From Amycolatopsis mongoliensis (GTDB lineage Bacteria; Actinomycetota; Actinomycetes; Mycobacteriales; Pseudonocardiaceae), in assembly GCF_030285665.1 (NCBI RefSeq), contig NZ_CP127295.1, forward strand, positions 10,168,001 through 10,232,000: a stretch of DNA of 64,000 nucleotides. Direction: 5' to 3'. Shown here in pieces: positions 50,541 through 59,606 of this stretch. Made by a program: the position numbers and the translations under genes. Below the pieces are notes generated by a model. It did not search any database and was not told where the DNA came from. It was given only the letters and a program-made list of their open reading frames with translations. Numbering within the stretch: position 1 is the stretch's first letter; each line of letters starts with the position of its first letter.

Positions 50541-50541
50541 T

Positions 50542-51696
50542 CTAGGCCGCTCCCGCGAAGGCCAGCGCTTCCGCCCACGCCGCCCGCGCGGCGACGCGCC
50601 TGCGGTACTTCATGATCTCGCGCGGGCGGTCGACGGTCAGCGCGCCGACGATCCGGTCGCCGCGGCGGTACAGCGTCACCCCGCCCGCGGACACCACCTC
50701 GTCGGCGCGTGGGGTGCCGACGAACTGGATCCGGTGGCCGTACCAGTCGGACCAGAAGTACGGTACGGCCTCGAGGGCGCGCGCCGACGCCGGATCGAGC
50801 GCGTGGCGAGCGGCGGCCGCACCCTGCTCGGCCGCGCTCGTCCAGTGCTCGAGCCGCATCGGCTCGCCGTCGAACAGCGGGTTGACCACGTGCGCGACGT
50901 CGCCCGCCGCGTAGACGCCCGGCGGGCCCGCGGACAGCGTCGCGTCGCACACCACGCCGCGGTCGCGCTCGTGCAGTGTCAGGCCGCTGCCTTCGAGCCA
51001 CCCGGTGGCCGGGACCGCGCCGATGCCGGCGACCACGAGGTCCGCGGGCACGACCTCGCCGCCGGCCAGCCGGACACCCTCGTCCGCGACCCCGGTGACC
51101 TCGGTGGCGAGCCGCAGCTCGGTGCCGGCCGCGCGGTGCAGGCCGGCCAGCTCCGCCCCGGCCGCTTCCCCGACCGCGCGGACGAGCGGGACGGCCGCCG
51201 CCTCCACGATCGTCACCGGCAGGCCGCGCTTGCGTGCCGCCGACGCGACTTCCGAACCGATGAACCCCGCACCGATCACGACCGTTCGCGCACCGTCGTC
51301 CAGCGCGGCGCGCACCGCGACGGCGTCTTCGGCGGTCCGCAGCGTGCGTGCCCCGGGGAGGCGGCGCGCGGTCGCACCGGTGGCGATGACCACGGCGTCG
51401 TAGTGCACGGCCGTCCCCGCGACGGTCACCACGCGCGCGTCGGTGTCGAGGCCTTCGGCCGGAGCACCCAGCATCAGTTCGACGCCGAGTTCGTCCCGCA
51501 GCACGGTTTCGGGGTGGAACGGCTCGACGCGGCCGGGACCGCCGGCGTCGAGGAACGCCTTCGACAGCGGCGGCCGGTCGTACGGCAGGTGCTCCTCGGC
51601 CCCGACCAGGACGATCCGGCCGCGGTACCCGGTGCGGCGCGCGGACTCCACCGCGCGCAGCCCGGCCAGCGAAGCGCCGACGACGACGAAAGTCAT
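50542..51696 (-). CDS. NAD(P)H ferredoxin/rubredoxin reductase
   Basis: A 384-residue FAD enzyme: TFVVVGASLAGLRAVESARR is the FAD Rossmann motif, VVIGAGFIGSEVASAARKRG the NAD site, and PPGVYAAGDVAHVVNP the flavin C-terminal motif. It belongs to the AlkT/RubB/ferredoxin reductase group. It sits one base upstream of the ferredoxin gene's stop in the alkB operon and would pass electrons from NAD(P)H to the ferredoxin and on to the rubredoxin domain of AlkB. Confidence 0.93.
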   Translation of the reverse strand: MTFVVVGASLAGLRAVESARRTGYRGRIVLVGAEEHLPYDRPPLSKAFLDAGGPGRVEPFHPETVLRDELGVELMLGAPAEGLDTDARVVTVAGTAVHYDAVVIATGATARRLPGARTLRTAEDAVAVRAALDDGARTVVIGAGFIGSEVASAARKRGLPVTIVEAAAVPLVRAVGEAAGAELAGLHRAAGTELRLATEVTGVADEGVRLAGGEVVPADLVVAGIGAVPATGWLEGSGLTLHERDRGVVCDATLSAGPPGVYAAGDVAHVVNPLFDGEPMRLEHWTSAAEQGAAAARHALDPASARALEAVPYFWSDWYGHRIQFVGTPRADEVVSAGGVTLYRRGDRIVGALTVDRPREIMKYRRRVAARAAWAEALAFAGAA

Positions 51697-51697
51697 G

Positions 51698-51889
51698 TCA
51701 GTCCGTCAGCTTCAGGGCCAGCACGGGACAGGAGTCGACCGCCGCGGCGAGGTCCGTCCGGTGTTCCTCGCCGGGGCGCTCGTCGAGCACCACGACCGTG
51801 CCGTCTTCGCCGACCTCGAAGAAGTCCGGCGCCATCGCTTCGCACATGCCCAGGCCGTCACACTTGCCGCGGTCCGCTTCGATCCGCAT
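51698..51889 (-). CDS. Ferredoxin, 3Fe-4S type
   Basis: A 63-residue ferredoxin with three cluster cysteines: Cys10 and Cys16 in GKCDGLGMCEAM and Cys54 in DSCPVLALK. The position of the usual second cysteine is occupied by Gly, so the cluster is probably 3Fe-4S as in ferredoxins serving P450 enzymes. The ATG overlaps the alkB stop. It is the electron carrier of the operon, though AlkB normally uses rubredoxin, and a P450 partner is not present in the window. Confidence 0.9.
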   Translation of the reverse strand: MRIEADRGKCDGLGMCEAMAPDFFEVGEDGTVVVLDERPGEEHRTDLAAAVDSCPVLALKLTD

Positions 51890-53283
51890 CACGCACCCAC
51901 CCGGCCCGGCGCGACGAAGTCGACCTTTTCGCGCACGCCGCAGTCCGGGCAGCACCAGGAGTCCGGGATCGCCGACCACGGCGTGCCGGCCGGGAAGCCC
52001 TCGCGCGGGTCGCCGAGCTGCTCGTCGTAGACGTAGCCGCAGCCCGGGCACATGCCGCCCTCGCTGGCGTCGCCGTGGGTGTCGGCCGCCGCCCGGACGT
52101 CCATCGTCACGCGGGTCCCGTAGCGCGCGAGGAGCTTGTCGCGCTTGCCCGGCTGGATGTTCGCCCGGGAGAGGTCGCCGTCGAAGTGGGCGAGCACGCG
52201 CGGGTCCATCACGCGGCGCCACAACGGCGGGACCAGCGCCAGCACGATCATCCCGGCGTACCCGGTGGGCAGCACCGGGGACTCGGCGAAGTCGCGCAGG
52301 GTCTGGTAGCGCCGCGTCGGGTTGGCGTGGTGGTCGCTGTGCCGCTGCAGGTGGTAGAGCAGGACGTTGGTGGCGATGTTGTTGGAGTTCCAGCTGTGGC
52401 TGGGATCCACGCGCTCGTAGCGGCGTTTCCCGGGCGCGCCGACCTGCTGACGCAGCATGCCGTAGTGCTCCATGTAGTTGACGATCTCCAGCAGCGAGAA
52501 CCCGATGACGGCCTGGATCACCAGGTACGGCAGGACGCCCACGCCCAGCCACGCGATCATCGCGACCCAGAGGACCGCCGACATCAGCCAGGCGTTGAGG
52601 ACGTCGTTGCCGAGGCGGTAGGGGTGCTTGTCCCGCCGTGCGTAGCGCTTGCGCTCCAGGCGCCAGGCCGACTTCAGCGAGCCGAAGACGGTGCGCGGCC
52701 AGAAGCGGTAGAAGCTTTCGCCGACGCGGCTGCTCGCCGGGTCCTCCGGAGTCGCCACGCGGACGTGGTGGCCGCGGTTGTGCTCGATGTAGAAGTGGCC
52801 GTAGAAGCTCTGCGCCAGCGCGATCTTCGACAGCCAGCGCTCGTGGCTCTCCTTCTTGTGGCCCAGTTCGTGCGCGGTGTTGATGCCGATCCCGCCGATG
52901 CAGCCGATCGACACGGCGAGCCCGATCTTGTCCACGACGCCCAGGCCCCCGTGGGCGACCAGCCAGAACGCGGCCGCGAAGCCGAGGTACTGCACGGGCA
53001 AGAAGGCGAAGGTGATCCAGCGGTAGTAGCGGTCTTTCTCCAGCCGCTCGATGACGTCGTCGGGCGGGTTGCTGCGGTCCAGCCCGGCGATCAGGTCGAT
53101 CAGCGGCACGATCACGAGGATCACGACCGGCCCGATCCAGAACCACCCGCCCCAGCCGGTGGCCGCGTGCAGGCCGATGGCGAGGAAGGCCAGGGACGGC
53201 ACCACCAGGCCGATCAGCCACAGGTAGCGCTTGCGGTCACGCCACCGTTCGGTCGATCCGGCGGGGATCGTCGCTCCGCTCAT
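51889..53283 (-). CDS. alkB: Alkane 1-monooxygenase fused to rubredoxin
   Basis: About 464 residues. Six membrane segments and the AlkB histidine boxes are visible: TAHELGHKK, EHNRGHHVRV, NYMEHYGML and LQRHSDHHANPTRRY. At the C-terminus (residues ~420-460) a rubredoxin domain appears: MCPGCGYVYDE and WCCPDCGVREK, the four iron cysteines. The fusion makes the enzyme its own electron acceptor, as in some actinobacterial AlkB proteins. It hydroxylates medium-chain alkanes. The ATG 53283 follows GGAGGAGG. A TetR regulator lies at the end of the operon. Confidence 0.95.
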   Translation of the reverse strand: MSGATIPAGSTERWRDRKRYLWLIGLVVPSLAFLAIGLHAATGWGGWFWIGPVVILVIVPLIDLIAGLDRSNPPDDVIERLEKDRYYRWITFAFLPVQYLGFAAAFWLVAHGGLGVVDKIGLAVSIGCIGGIGINTAHELGHKKESHERWLSKIALAQSFYGHFYIEHNRGHHVRVATPEDPASSRVGESFYRFWPRTVFGSLKSAWRLERKRYARRDKHPYRLGNDVLNAWLMSAVLWVAMIAWLGVGVLPYLVIQAVIGFSLLEIVNYMEHYGMLRQQVGAPGKRRYERVDPSHSWNSNNIATNVLLYHLQRHSDHHANPTRRYQTLRDFAESPVLPTGYAGMIVLALVPPLWRRVMDPRVLAHFDGDLSRANIQPGKRDKLLARYGTRVTMDVRAAADTHGDASEGGMCPGCGYVYDEQLGDPREGFPAGTPWSAIPDSWCCPDCGVREKVDFVAPGRVGA

Positions 53284-53839
53284 CACACCCTCCTCCGTTG
53301 GCTGGGTTTACAGGACGATAGAGGATGTACATCTCGATTGACAATAGCTCGTTTGATGTAAAGTTCACGCGCCCTGCGCACAGCCTCTCGTGACCGAGAT
53401 CATCTTCCGCCCGAGCGGCACGCGGCGTCGTCGCCGAGAGGGCCGCCGAAGGGGTCGCCCGAGGCAAGGCCGGTGCCCCTTCTTTCTCGCACCACGGACA
53501 CTCCGCGCAGCGGACGGGCGAATTCACTTTCACCCGTTCGGCCCAGCGTGCAAGAGCCGGAAATACCCCTCGGGCCCGTTACCAGAGGAAACGCGGGTAA
53601 CCACCCGGACGCGCTCGGTAAACGCCGTTCGCCCCTCCCCGGACCACCGTCCGCCGACCGGGTCACGACCACCGCGCCTCGGTGGTTCGTGGTAAAAAAC
53701 GGACCCTGATCGATTCCACGGCAACACGGAGGGTGAGGCGAGACGGGTGACGGCGGCCGCTGTGTCCGTTCGTCGTGTCCGCTTCCTCGTCCGGGTCCCC
53801 GTTTTTCGCCGACCGTCACTCAGGAGTTCGTGAACCGCC
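53284..53839. other. Divergent promoter region of alkB and the conservon
   Basis: About 555 bases without a recognisable gene. Close to alkB, 53325-53335 holds the palindrome GATGTACATC and a second TTACATC-like site lies ~25 bases further up (53353-53363 region), so this is the likely TetR operator area. A TTGACA sits nearby. The right-hand part should carry the promoter of the histidine kinase gene at 53840; no element is obvious. Confidence 0.45.
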
Positions 53840-56266
53840 GTGCAGAACAAAGACGCTCAGGACGAGTCGGACAAGCCGTACGACAAGTCGATCCGCAAAA
53901 GGCTGACCAGGACCGTTCTCATTCCCAGCGTCACCCTGCTGGTGCTGTGGATCGCGGTCTCCTCCTACTTCCTCTTCAACGGCGTTTACGTCCGGCTGGT
54001 CGCGGCGTCCGTGCGCGAGGTGTCCATCCCCGCCGCCACCGCGCTCGCCGAGTTCCAGAAGGAGCGCCAGACCGCCCTGCAGTACCTCGACGACCCGGCG
54101 CTCGGCCCGGGACGGCTCCAGGTGCAGCAGAAGGCGACCGACGAGAAGCTCGGCGCGCTCCAGGACGCGTTCGCCGCGACGATCTCCAACGCGCCGGACG
54201 AGATCGCGGCCAAGGTCAACGCGCTGAAGTCCCAGTTCGACCAGCTGCCCGTGCTGCGCTCGCAGATCAGCTTCCGCAGCATCGACCGCGCGCAGGTCAA
54301 CCGCTACTACAACGGCGTGATGGACACGGCGTCGAACCTCTTCGACACCCAGGCCCGCGTCGTGCCCGACGCCGAAGCCGCGACCGGCGGCGTCACGGCG
54401 ACCTCGGTCTTCCGCGCCGGTGACGCCATGTCGCGCGAGACGTCGCTCGTGTCGACGGCCTTCTCGGCCGGCACCTTCGCACCCGACGACTTCGCCCAGT
54501 TCGCGCAGCTGTCCGGGACCTACCGGACGCAGCTGGCGCAGATCGAGCCCTTCCTCGATCCAGCCGTCCGCGTCAAGTACCAGGCACTGGCCAAGAGCAC
54601 CGCCTGGCAGCAGCTGGCCACCGCCGAGGTGGCGATCGTCAAGCACGGCCCGTGGTCGCCCAGCGAACAGAACTCCGTGCCGGTGTCCGAAACGGACTGG
54701 CAGAACGCGACGAGCCAGGTCGCCCAGTCCCTCAACGACCTCGCCATCACCCAGGCGGACAAGGTTTCCGCGGCCGCGATCGACTCCGGTGACGCCCAGC
54801 TGCGCAACGTGATCATCGGCAGCATCCTGGCGCTGCTCGCGTCGCTGGCGGCGATCATCGTCGCGGTGCGGGTGTCCCGCTCGCTCGTCGACCGCGCCCT
54901 GATGACGCGCCTGGCGCGGCTGCGCAACGACTCGCTCGACCTCGCCCGCAACCGGCTGCCGGACATCGTGGCGCGGCTGAAGAACGGCGAACCCGTCGAC
55001 CTGAAGGAAGAGCTTCCGCAGCTCGACCACGGCCGCGACGAGATCGGCCAGGTGGCCGAGGCCTTCAACACCGCCCAGCTGACCGCCGTCAACGCCGCGG
55101 CGAGCGAGGCGAAAGCACGCAGCGGCGTGCACAACGTGTTCCTCGGCATCGCGCACCGCAACCAGGTCCTGGTCCACCAGCAGCTGCAGATCCTCGACGA
55201 GATGGAAGCCCGCGAGGACAACTCGACGCAGCTGGCGTCGCTGTTCCAGCTCGACCACCTCGCCGCCCGGGCGCGCCGCACCACCGAGAACCTGATCATC
55301 CTCGGCGGCAAGCAGCCGGGCCGCCGCTGGCGCAAGCCGGTGGCGCTGATGGAGGTCCTGCGCGCGGCCGTCTCGGAAACCGAGCAGTACGCGCGGGTCC
55401 AGGTCGAGCAGGTGCCCGACGTCGCGATCGTCGGCGCCGCGGTGGCCGACACGATCCACCTCGTCGCCGAGCTGGTCGACAACGCGACGTCGTTCTCACC
55501 GCCCGGGTCCCCGGTCGAGGTCACCAGCCGCGCGGTCGCGCGCGGGATCGTCGTCGACGTGTCGGACCAGGGGCTCGGCATGAAGGACGGCGTCCGCGAG
55601 TGGGCGAACGCCATGATGGCCGAGGCGCCCGAGTTCGACGCGATGGCCCTGCGGGCCGACTCCAGCCTCGGCCTGTTCGTGGTCGCGCGCCTGGCGGCGA
55701 AGCTCGGTATGACCGTCACCTTCGACCCGTCCCGCTACGGCGGCCTCCGGGCCACCGTGCTGATCCCGTCCCAGCACCTGGCCGGCCAGCAGGAGAACCC
55801 CTCCGGCGAGCCCGGTTCCTCGCCGGCGGAGACCACCGCGGTCCTCGCCCCGGTGGGCGCACCCGCGCCGCAGGCAGCAGAAAGCTCACTCGGTTCCATG
55901 GACACGCCCAGCTCGTTCACCGGCCAGATCCCGATGAAGCGAGACGCCAAGCCGAGGCCGTACCCGGCACGCGCGCTCACCCCGCCCGACCCGCTGCCCG
56001 CCGTCCCGGCCGCGCCGGCCGCGCCGGTCGCCCCGGCGGCGGCCGCGGAGCCGGCACCCGGCGACGGACCGGCCGGGCAGTCTTCGCCGGCCGACGACCG
56101 GCCCCGGCTGCCCCGGCGCGAACCCCAGCAGAACCTCGTCGCCCAGCTCGAAACCGAACCCGACGACAGCGACGACGTCGTCGCGCCCGGAGAGGGGACC
56201 GCGCGCACGCTCGCGGCGTTCCACAAGGGCACGCGCCGGGGGCGGGGCGGGCCGGACGATGCATAG
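53840..56266 (+). CDS. cvnA: Conservon sensor histidine kinase-like protein (NIT, HAMP, HATPase)
   Basis: An 808-residue membrane sensor. One helix near the N-terminus (TLLVLWIAVSSYFLFNGVYV) and another around residue 330-350 (IIGSILALLASLAAIIVAV) flank an extracellular nitrate/nitrite-sensing-like region. A HAMP segment, a pseudo-receiver helix region and a histidine-kinase type ATPase (LVAELVDNATSFSPPGS, SDQGLGMKDG) follow. The C-terminal ~170 residues are proline/alanine-rich. In Streptomyces the first gene of a conservon encodes such a protein, which signals through a small GTPase. The GTG start follows GAGTTCG. Confidence 0.9.
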   Translation: MQNKDAQDESDKPYDKSIRKRLTRTVLIPSVTLLVLWIAVSSYFLFNGVYVRLVAASVREVSIPAATALAEFQKERQTALQYLDDPALGPGRLQVQQKATDEKLGALQDAFAATISNAPDEIAAKVNALKSQFDQLPVLRSQISFRSIDRAQVNRYYNGVMDTASNLFDTQARVVPDAEAATGGVTATSVFRAGDAMSRETSLVSTAFSAGTFAPDDFAQFAQLSGTYRTQLAQIEPFLDPAVRVKYQALAKSTAWQQLATAEVAIVKHGPWSPSEQNSVPVSETDWQNATSQVAQSLNDLAITQADKVSAAAIDSGDAQLRNVIIGSILALLASLAAIIVAVRVSRSLVDRALMTRLARLRNDSLDLARNRLPDIVARLKNGEPVDLKEELPQLDHGRDEIGQVAEAFNTAQLTAVNAAASEAKARSGVHNVFLGIAHRNQVLVHQQLQILDEMEAREDNSTQLASLFQLDHLAARARRTTENLIILGGKQPGRRWRKPVALMEVLRAAVSETEQYARVQVEQVPDVAIVGAAVADTIHLVAELVDNATSFSPPGSPVEVTSRAVARGIVVDVSDQGLGMKDGVREWANAMMAEAPEFDAMALRADSSLGLFVVARLAAKLGMTVTFDPSRYGGLRATVLIPSQHLAGQQENPSGEPGSSPAETTAVLAPVGAPAPQAAESSLGSMDTPSSFTGQIPMKRDAKPRPYPARALTPPDPLPAVPAAPAAPVAPAAAAEPAPGDGPAGQSSPADDRPRLPRREPQQNLVAQLETEPDDSDDVVAPGEGTARTLAAFHKGTRRGRGGPDDA

Positions 56267-56318
56267 TCCGCGACAGCACACACGAAAGTCCACAGAGGAA
56301 AGTCAAGGTCTCTGACGC

Positions 56319-56744
56319 ATGAACGAGTACGGGAACCCCAAACCCGATCTCAACTGGCTGCTCGACGACGTCGTGAACCGCGTGGTCGGCGCGCAGAACG
56401 CCATCGTGCTGTCCGCCGACGGTCTGCTGATCGGCAAGTCGGCCGGCATGAGCAAGGACGACTCCGACCAGCTGTCGGCCATCGCCTCCAGCTTGCAGAG
56501 CCTGGCCAAGGGGGTGAGCAAGCAGTTCAACCGCGGCCCGGTGTTGCAGAACATGATCGAGATGGAGCGCGGCTACCTGTTCGTCTCGGCGGCCGGGCAG
56601 GGCGCGTGCCTCGCCGTGCTGGCGGCGGACAGCGTCGACGTCGAGATGATCGCCTACGAAATGAGCCGGCTGGTCAAGCGGGTCGGGGACTACATGGCGT
56701 CCGCGCCCCGCGAAGCGGCGCACGTCCTCCGGGAGGCCACATGA
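56319..56744 (+). CDS. cvnB: Roadblock/LC7 domain protein
   Basis: A 141-residue roadblock protein: LNWLLDDVVNRVVGAQNAIVLSADGLLIG and LAVLAADSVDVEMIAYEMSRLVKRVG (in parts) are typical of the MglB/Cvn family, which acts as a GTPase-activating partner. The stop overlaps the DUF742 start (ATGA). It is the second gene of the conservon. Confidence 0.95.
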   Translation: MNEYGNPKPDLNWLLDDVVNRVVGAQNAIVLSADGLLIGKSAGMSKDDSDQLSAIASSLQSLAKGVSKQFNRGPVLQNMIEMERGYLFVSAAGQGACLAVLAADSVDVEMIAYEMSRLVKRVGDYMASAPREAAHVLREAT

Positions 56745-57112
56745 GCGCCGACGACGGCTGGTACGACGAAGCCGCCGGGCCGCTCGTCCGGCCCTACACG
56801 ATCACCAGCGGCCGGACGCCGTCCGACGCGGCCCGGCTCGACCTGTCGACGCAGGTGATGACCCTGCGCACCGAGCAGGAGCCGGTCGGGCTGGGCCCGG
56901 AGCACGTCGCGATCGTGCAGCTGTGCCGCCACCCGGTCTCGATCGCCGAGATCGCCGTCTACGTGAAGATCCCGCTGGGGGTCGTGCGCGTGCTCGTCGG
57001 CGACCTGATCGAACGCGGCCTCGTGATCACGCGCTCGCCCACCCACCACCCGGCGCAGTCGCCGGACCTCGAAACTCTCCAGGCGGTTCTCGATGGCCTC
57101 ATCAAGTACTGA
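56741..57112 (+). CDS. cvnC: DUF742 protein of the conservon
   Basis: A 123-residue DUF742 protein: WYDEAAGPLVRPYTITSGRT at the start, a winged-helix-like part (HPVSIAEIAVYVKIPLGVVRVLVGDLIERGL in segments) and LETLQAVLDGLIKY at the end. It overlaps the roadblock gene before it and the GTPase gene after it by 4 and 20 bases. Its role in conservons is unknown; it bridges kinase and GTPase. Confidence 0.95.
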   Translation: MSADDGWYDEAAGPLVRPYTITSGRTPSDAARLDLSTQVMTLRTEQEPVGLGPEHVAIVQLCRHPVSIAEIAVYVKIPLGVVRVLVGDLIERGLVITRSPTHHPAQSPDLETLQAVLDGLIKY

Positions 57113-57686
57113 CGGGACGACGGGGGCCGACCTGGTCCCCACGCCGGTCAAGATCATCGTCGCCGGCGGTTTCGGCGCCGGCAAGACCACCATGGTCGGC
57201 TCGGTCAGCGAGATCCCGCCGCTGACCACCGAGGAGGTGCTCACCGAAGCGAGCGCCGGGGTCGACGACCTGTCCGGCGTGGAACGCAAGACCACGACGA
57301 CGGTCGCGCTCGACTTCGGCCGGATCACCATCTCGCCGCGGCACGTGCTGTACCTGTTCGGGACGCCGGGCCAGGCGCGCTTCTGGTTCATGTGGGACGA
57401 CCTCGCGCGCGGGGCGATCGGGACGATCGTGCTCGTCGACACCCGGCGCCTGGAGACCAGCTTCGCCGCCATCGACTTCTTCGAGCGCCGCAAGATCCCG
57501 TTCGTCGTCGCGGTGAACTGCTTCGACAACGCTCCGCGCTACACCGCCGACGAGATCCGCGAGGCCCTCGTCGTCCCGGACCGGGTGCCGATCGTCATGT
57601 GTGATGCACGCGACAGGGATTCGAGCAAGCTCGCGCTGATCCGGTTGGTCAAGCACGCGATGACGGTGGCGCCGGTGCGGGTCTGA
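57093..57686 (+). CDS. cvnD: Conservon small GTPase (ATP/GTP-binding protein)
   Basis: A 197-residue Ras-like GTPase with the P-loop GGFGAGKTTMVGSV, a DFGRITI switch segment, LFGTPGQARFWFMWDD (the DxxG-like switch II equivalent) and VAVNCFDNAPRY in place of NKxD. It completes the four-gene conservon. No cytochrome P450 (cvnE) follows, unlike some Streptomyces conservons. Confidence 0.95.
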   Translation: MASSSTDGTTGADLVPTPVKIIVAGGFGAGKTTMVGSVSEIPPLTTEEVLTEASAGVDDLSGVERKTTTTVALDFGRITISPRHVLYLFGTPGQARFWFMWDDLARGAIGTIVLVDTRRLETSFAAIDFFERRKIPFVVAVNCFDNAPRYTADEIREALVVPDRVPIVMCDARDRDSSKLALIRLVKHAMTVAPVRV

Positions 57687-57724
57687 GACCTGCACTTTGT
57701 CCACTCCCTGTCCGGTCCGATGAA

Positions 57725-57768
57725 GCCGGTGTCCGATGTGTCCGTGCGTGTCCACCTCGGACACCGGC
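57725..57768 (+). terminator. Hairpin after the conservon
   Basis: GCCGGTGTCCGA (57725-57736) and TCGGACACCGGC (57757-57768) form a perfect 12-bp stem with a 20-base loop, ~40 bases after the cvnD stop. No T run follows, so termination would be factor-assisted or partial. Confidence 0.5.
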
Positions 57769-57836
57769 AAACCCACATGGCCCAATTGGTTGGACCACCC
57801 GGGTGCAGCTTTTTAGTTGAGCAAGCATCAAACTGA

Positions 57837-57842
57837 TAGCAT
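57837..57842 (+). promoter_or_regulatory. -10 element of the prenyltransferase gene, leaderless
   Basis: TAGCAT at 57837-57842 lies six bases before the GTG at 57849 with no Shine-Dalgarno site, so transcription probably begins at the start codon. The local sequence is AT-rich compared with the surroundings. Confidence 0.45.
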
Positions 57843-57848
57843 CTGCAC

Positions 57849-58928
57849 GTGACGATTCACGTGCCGAAGTTTCCTGAATATATAAGGGAAAACTATCCGG
57901 CCCGCGGTCGTCTCTTCGGTGACTTTCTGTGCGGGCTGTGGGCTACCGCCTGTGAGGCGCTCGAGGTTCCGGTGGAGCAGTCCGTCCGGACCGCGCGGAT
58001 GCTGCGCGCCCTGCTGCCGCCGTGGGCGCACGAGCGGATCGAGGCCACGCCGGCCGAGCCGTCCTATGTGGCGGACGACGGGTTCCCCGCCGAGATGTCG
58101 GTGAACTGGTCCGGGCGGCACCCGGAGCTGCGGATCCTGTTCGACAGCCTGGGCCACGACGTGGCTCCGCCCGGGGAAAGCGGTTCCCGCATCCTGGACC
58201 GGGTGCACGAAACGTTCACCCCCCGCGGGGGCCGGCCGTCGCCCGCTCCCCTGTGGCACTCGATCGCCTGGCGCCCGCCGTCCGGAGTCGTCCACAAGAC
58301 CTACTTCGGGCTCTACCCGTGGCCGCACGCGCAGCGCGAGGCGGCCGTGGCCGAAGCCATGGCCCGGCTCGGCATGGCGGACGCGTGGGAGACCACCCGG
58401 CGCCAGGTCGAGACCGTCGAAGGCGCCCGGGAAATCGAATTCTTCGCCGTCGACCTGGCCGACGAGGCCCAGGCCCGGGTGAAGATCTACTACCGCAACC
58501 ACGACGCCGGCCTCACCGAGGTGAACCGCGTCGCCTCGGTGGCGCTGCGTCACGACGCGGAAGACGCACGCGCCGCCTACCAGACCCTGGCCGGCGACCG
58601 GGAAGACGCCGGTGAGGCGGCCTTGAGCTGCCTCGCGTTCCGGTCCGGTCCGGACCGGGCGGCCGAGTCCACGACGTACCTGCGCCTGCCCGATCTCGCT
58701 TCCGGTGACGAAGAAGCCGTCGAGCGCACCGCCGCGTTGCTGCACCGCGAAGGCGTCGACCCGGGACGGTTTCGCCTCCTCACCGCCGCGCTCGCGCCCG
58801 GGCCGTTGTCCGAGACGAACATCCTCGAGCTGGTGAGCTACCGCACAGCGGGCCGCCGCGGCGACGTCACCACGTACTTCCGGTTCCCCGTGTACGACCG
58901 CTCCCTCACCCCTGTTGATCTTGCTTAG
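57849..58928 (+). CDS. DMATS-like aromatic prenyltransferase
   Basis: A 359-residue enzyme resembling the tryptophan dimethylallyltransferase family (ABBA/DMATS fold). Visible signatures: VVHKTYFGLYPWP, ARVKIYYRNHDAGLTEVN (with basic residues that bind the diphosphate), TTYLRLPDLAS, and LELVSYRTAGRRGDVTTYFRF near the C-terminus. Such enzymes attach a dimethylallyl group to indoles, tyrosine or related aromatics and usually belong to secondary-metabolite clusters. The aromatic substrate here is unknown; kynureninase lies ~9 kb away but is not linked. A heme-oxygenase-like gene follows. Confidence 0.85.
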   Translation: MTIHVPKFPEYIRENYPARGRLFGDFLCGLWATACEALEVPVEQSVRTARMLRALLPPWAHERIEATPAEPSYVADDGFPAEMSVNWSGRHPELRILFDSLGHDVAPPGESGSRILDRVHETFTPRGGRPSPAPLWHSIAWRPPSGVVHKTYFGLYPWPHAQREAAVAEAMARLGMADAWETTRRQVETVEGAREIEFFAVDLADEAQARVKIYYRNHDAGLTEVNRVASVALRHDAEDARAAYQTLAGDREDAGEAALSCLAFRSGPDRAAESTTYLRLPDLASGDEEAVERTAALLHREGVDPGRFRLLTAALAPGPLSETNILELVSYRTAGRRGDVTTYFRFPVYDRSLTPVDLA

Positions 58929-58976
58929 CGCCCACGGAAAGATGATCTCCCGCAGCACCACGGTAAGGAGCCGATC

Positions 58977-59606
58977 GTGACCCAGCAGGACGTCGAGCGC
59001 GTAGCCCGCCACAACGAGCAGCGGCAACGGGAGTACGAAGCGTCGGACCTGATCCGGCTGCTGACCGACGCGAGCACCTCCGACGAGACGAAGAAGGCGG
59101 TGCTCACGTACCTGCAGCCGTGGTCGAACGCCTTCCAGCGGATGATCAGCGCCCGGGTCACCTTCGAGAGCGACCCGGAGCTGCGGGCGCTGGCCCTGGA
59201 GCACCAGGAGGAGGAGATCGGGCACGACAAGATCCTGGCCCGCAGCCGCGCGGACGACCGGCAGCTGGTCTGGGACCCGGTGATCGAGGCCGGCGCGTCG
59301 TGGTTCGTCGACCAGTTCGCGATCCTGCCCGGCGTCCAGCGCGCGGTGCTGGCGCACCTGGCCCTCGAGGCCGGCAGCCTGGTGTTCAGCCAGGCGGGCA
59401 CGCGGGCGTTCCCCGACGACGAGTACTTCGACCTGCACGACGAAGCCGACGTCGAGCACCTCGAGATGGGCTACGAACTGTTGCGGCGCCGCGGTGACTG
59501 GACGGTCGAGGGTGTCGTCGAGGTGCTCGACCGCGCCTGGCAGGTGATCGGCGTCGTCTCCGATCGCATCGCCGAGTGCGCCCGCCGCGATACGGTGGCG
59601 GCGTGA
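58977..59606 (+). CDS. Heme-oxygenase-fold protein, possible metallo-oxidase
   Basis: A 209-residue helical protein from GTG 58977, after AAGGAG. It shows E/H-rich helices like those of TenA, PqqC and the diiron heme-oxygenase-like oxidases: LALEHQEEEIGHDKIL, HLALEAGSLVFSQAG and HDEADVEHLEMG. The exact ligand set is not clear and some expected spacing is off, so metal binding is inferred. It sits between the prenyltransferase and a nucleotidyltransferase, overlapping the latter (GTGA), so it may act on the prenylated product. I could not place it in a named subfamily. Confidence 0.6.
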   Translation: MTQQDVERVARHNEQRQREYEASDLIRLLTDASTSDETKKAVLTYLQPWSNAFQRMISARVTFESDPELRALALEHQEEEIGHDKILARSRADDRQLVWDPVIEAGASWFVDQFAILPGVQRAVLAHLALEAGSLVFSQAGTRAFPDDEYFDLHDEADVEHLEMGYELLRRRGDWTVEGVVEVLDRAWQVIGVVSDRIAECARRDTVAA

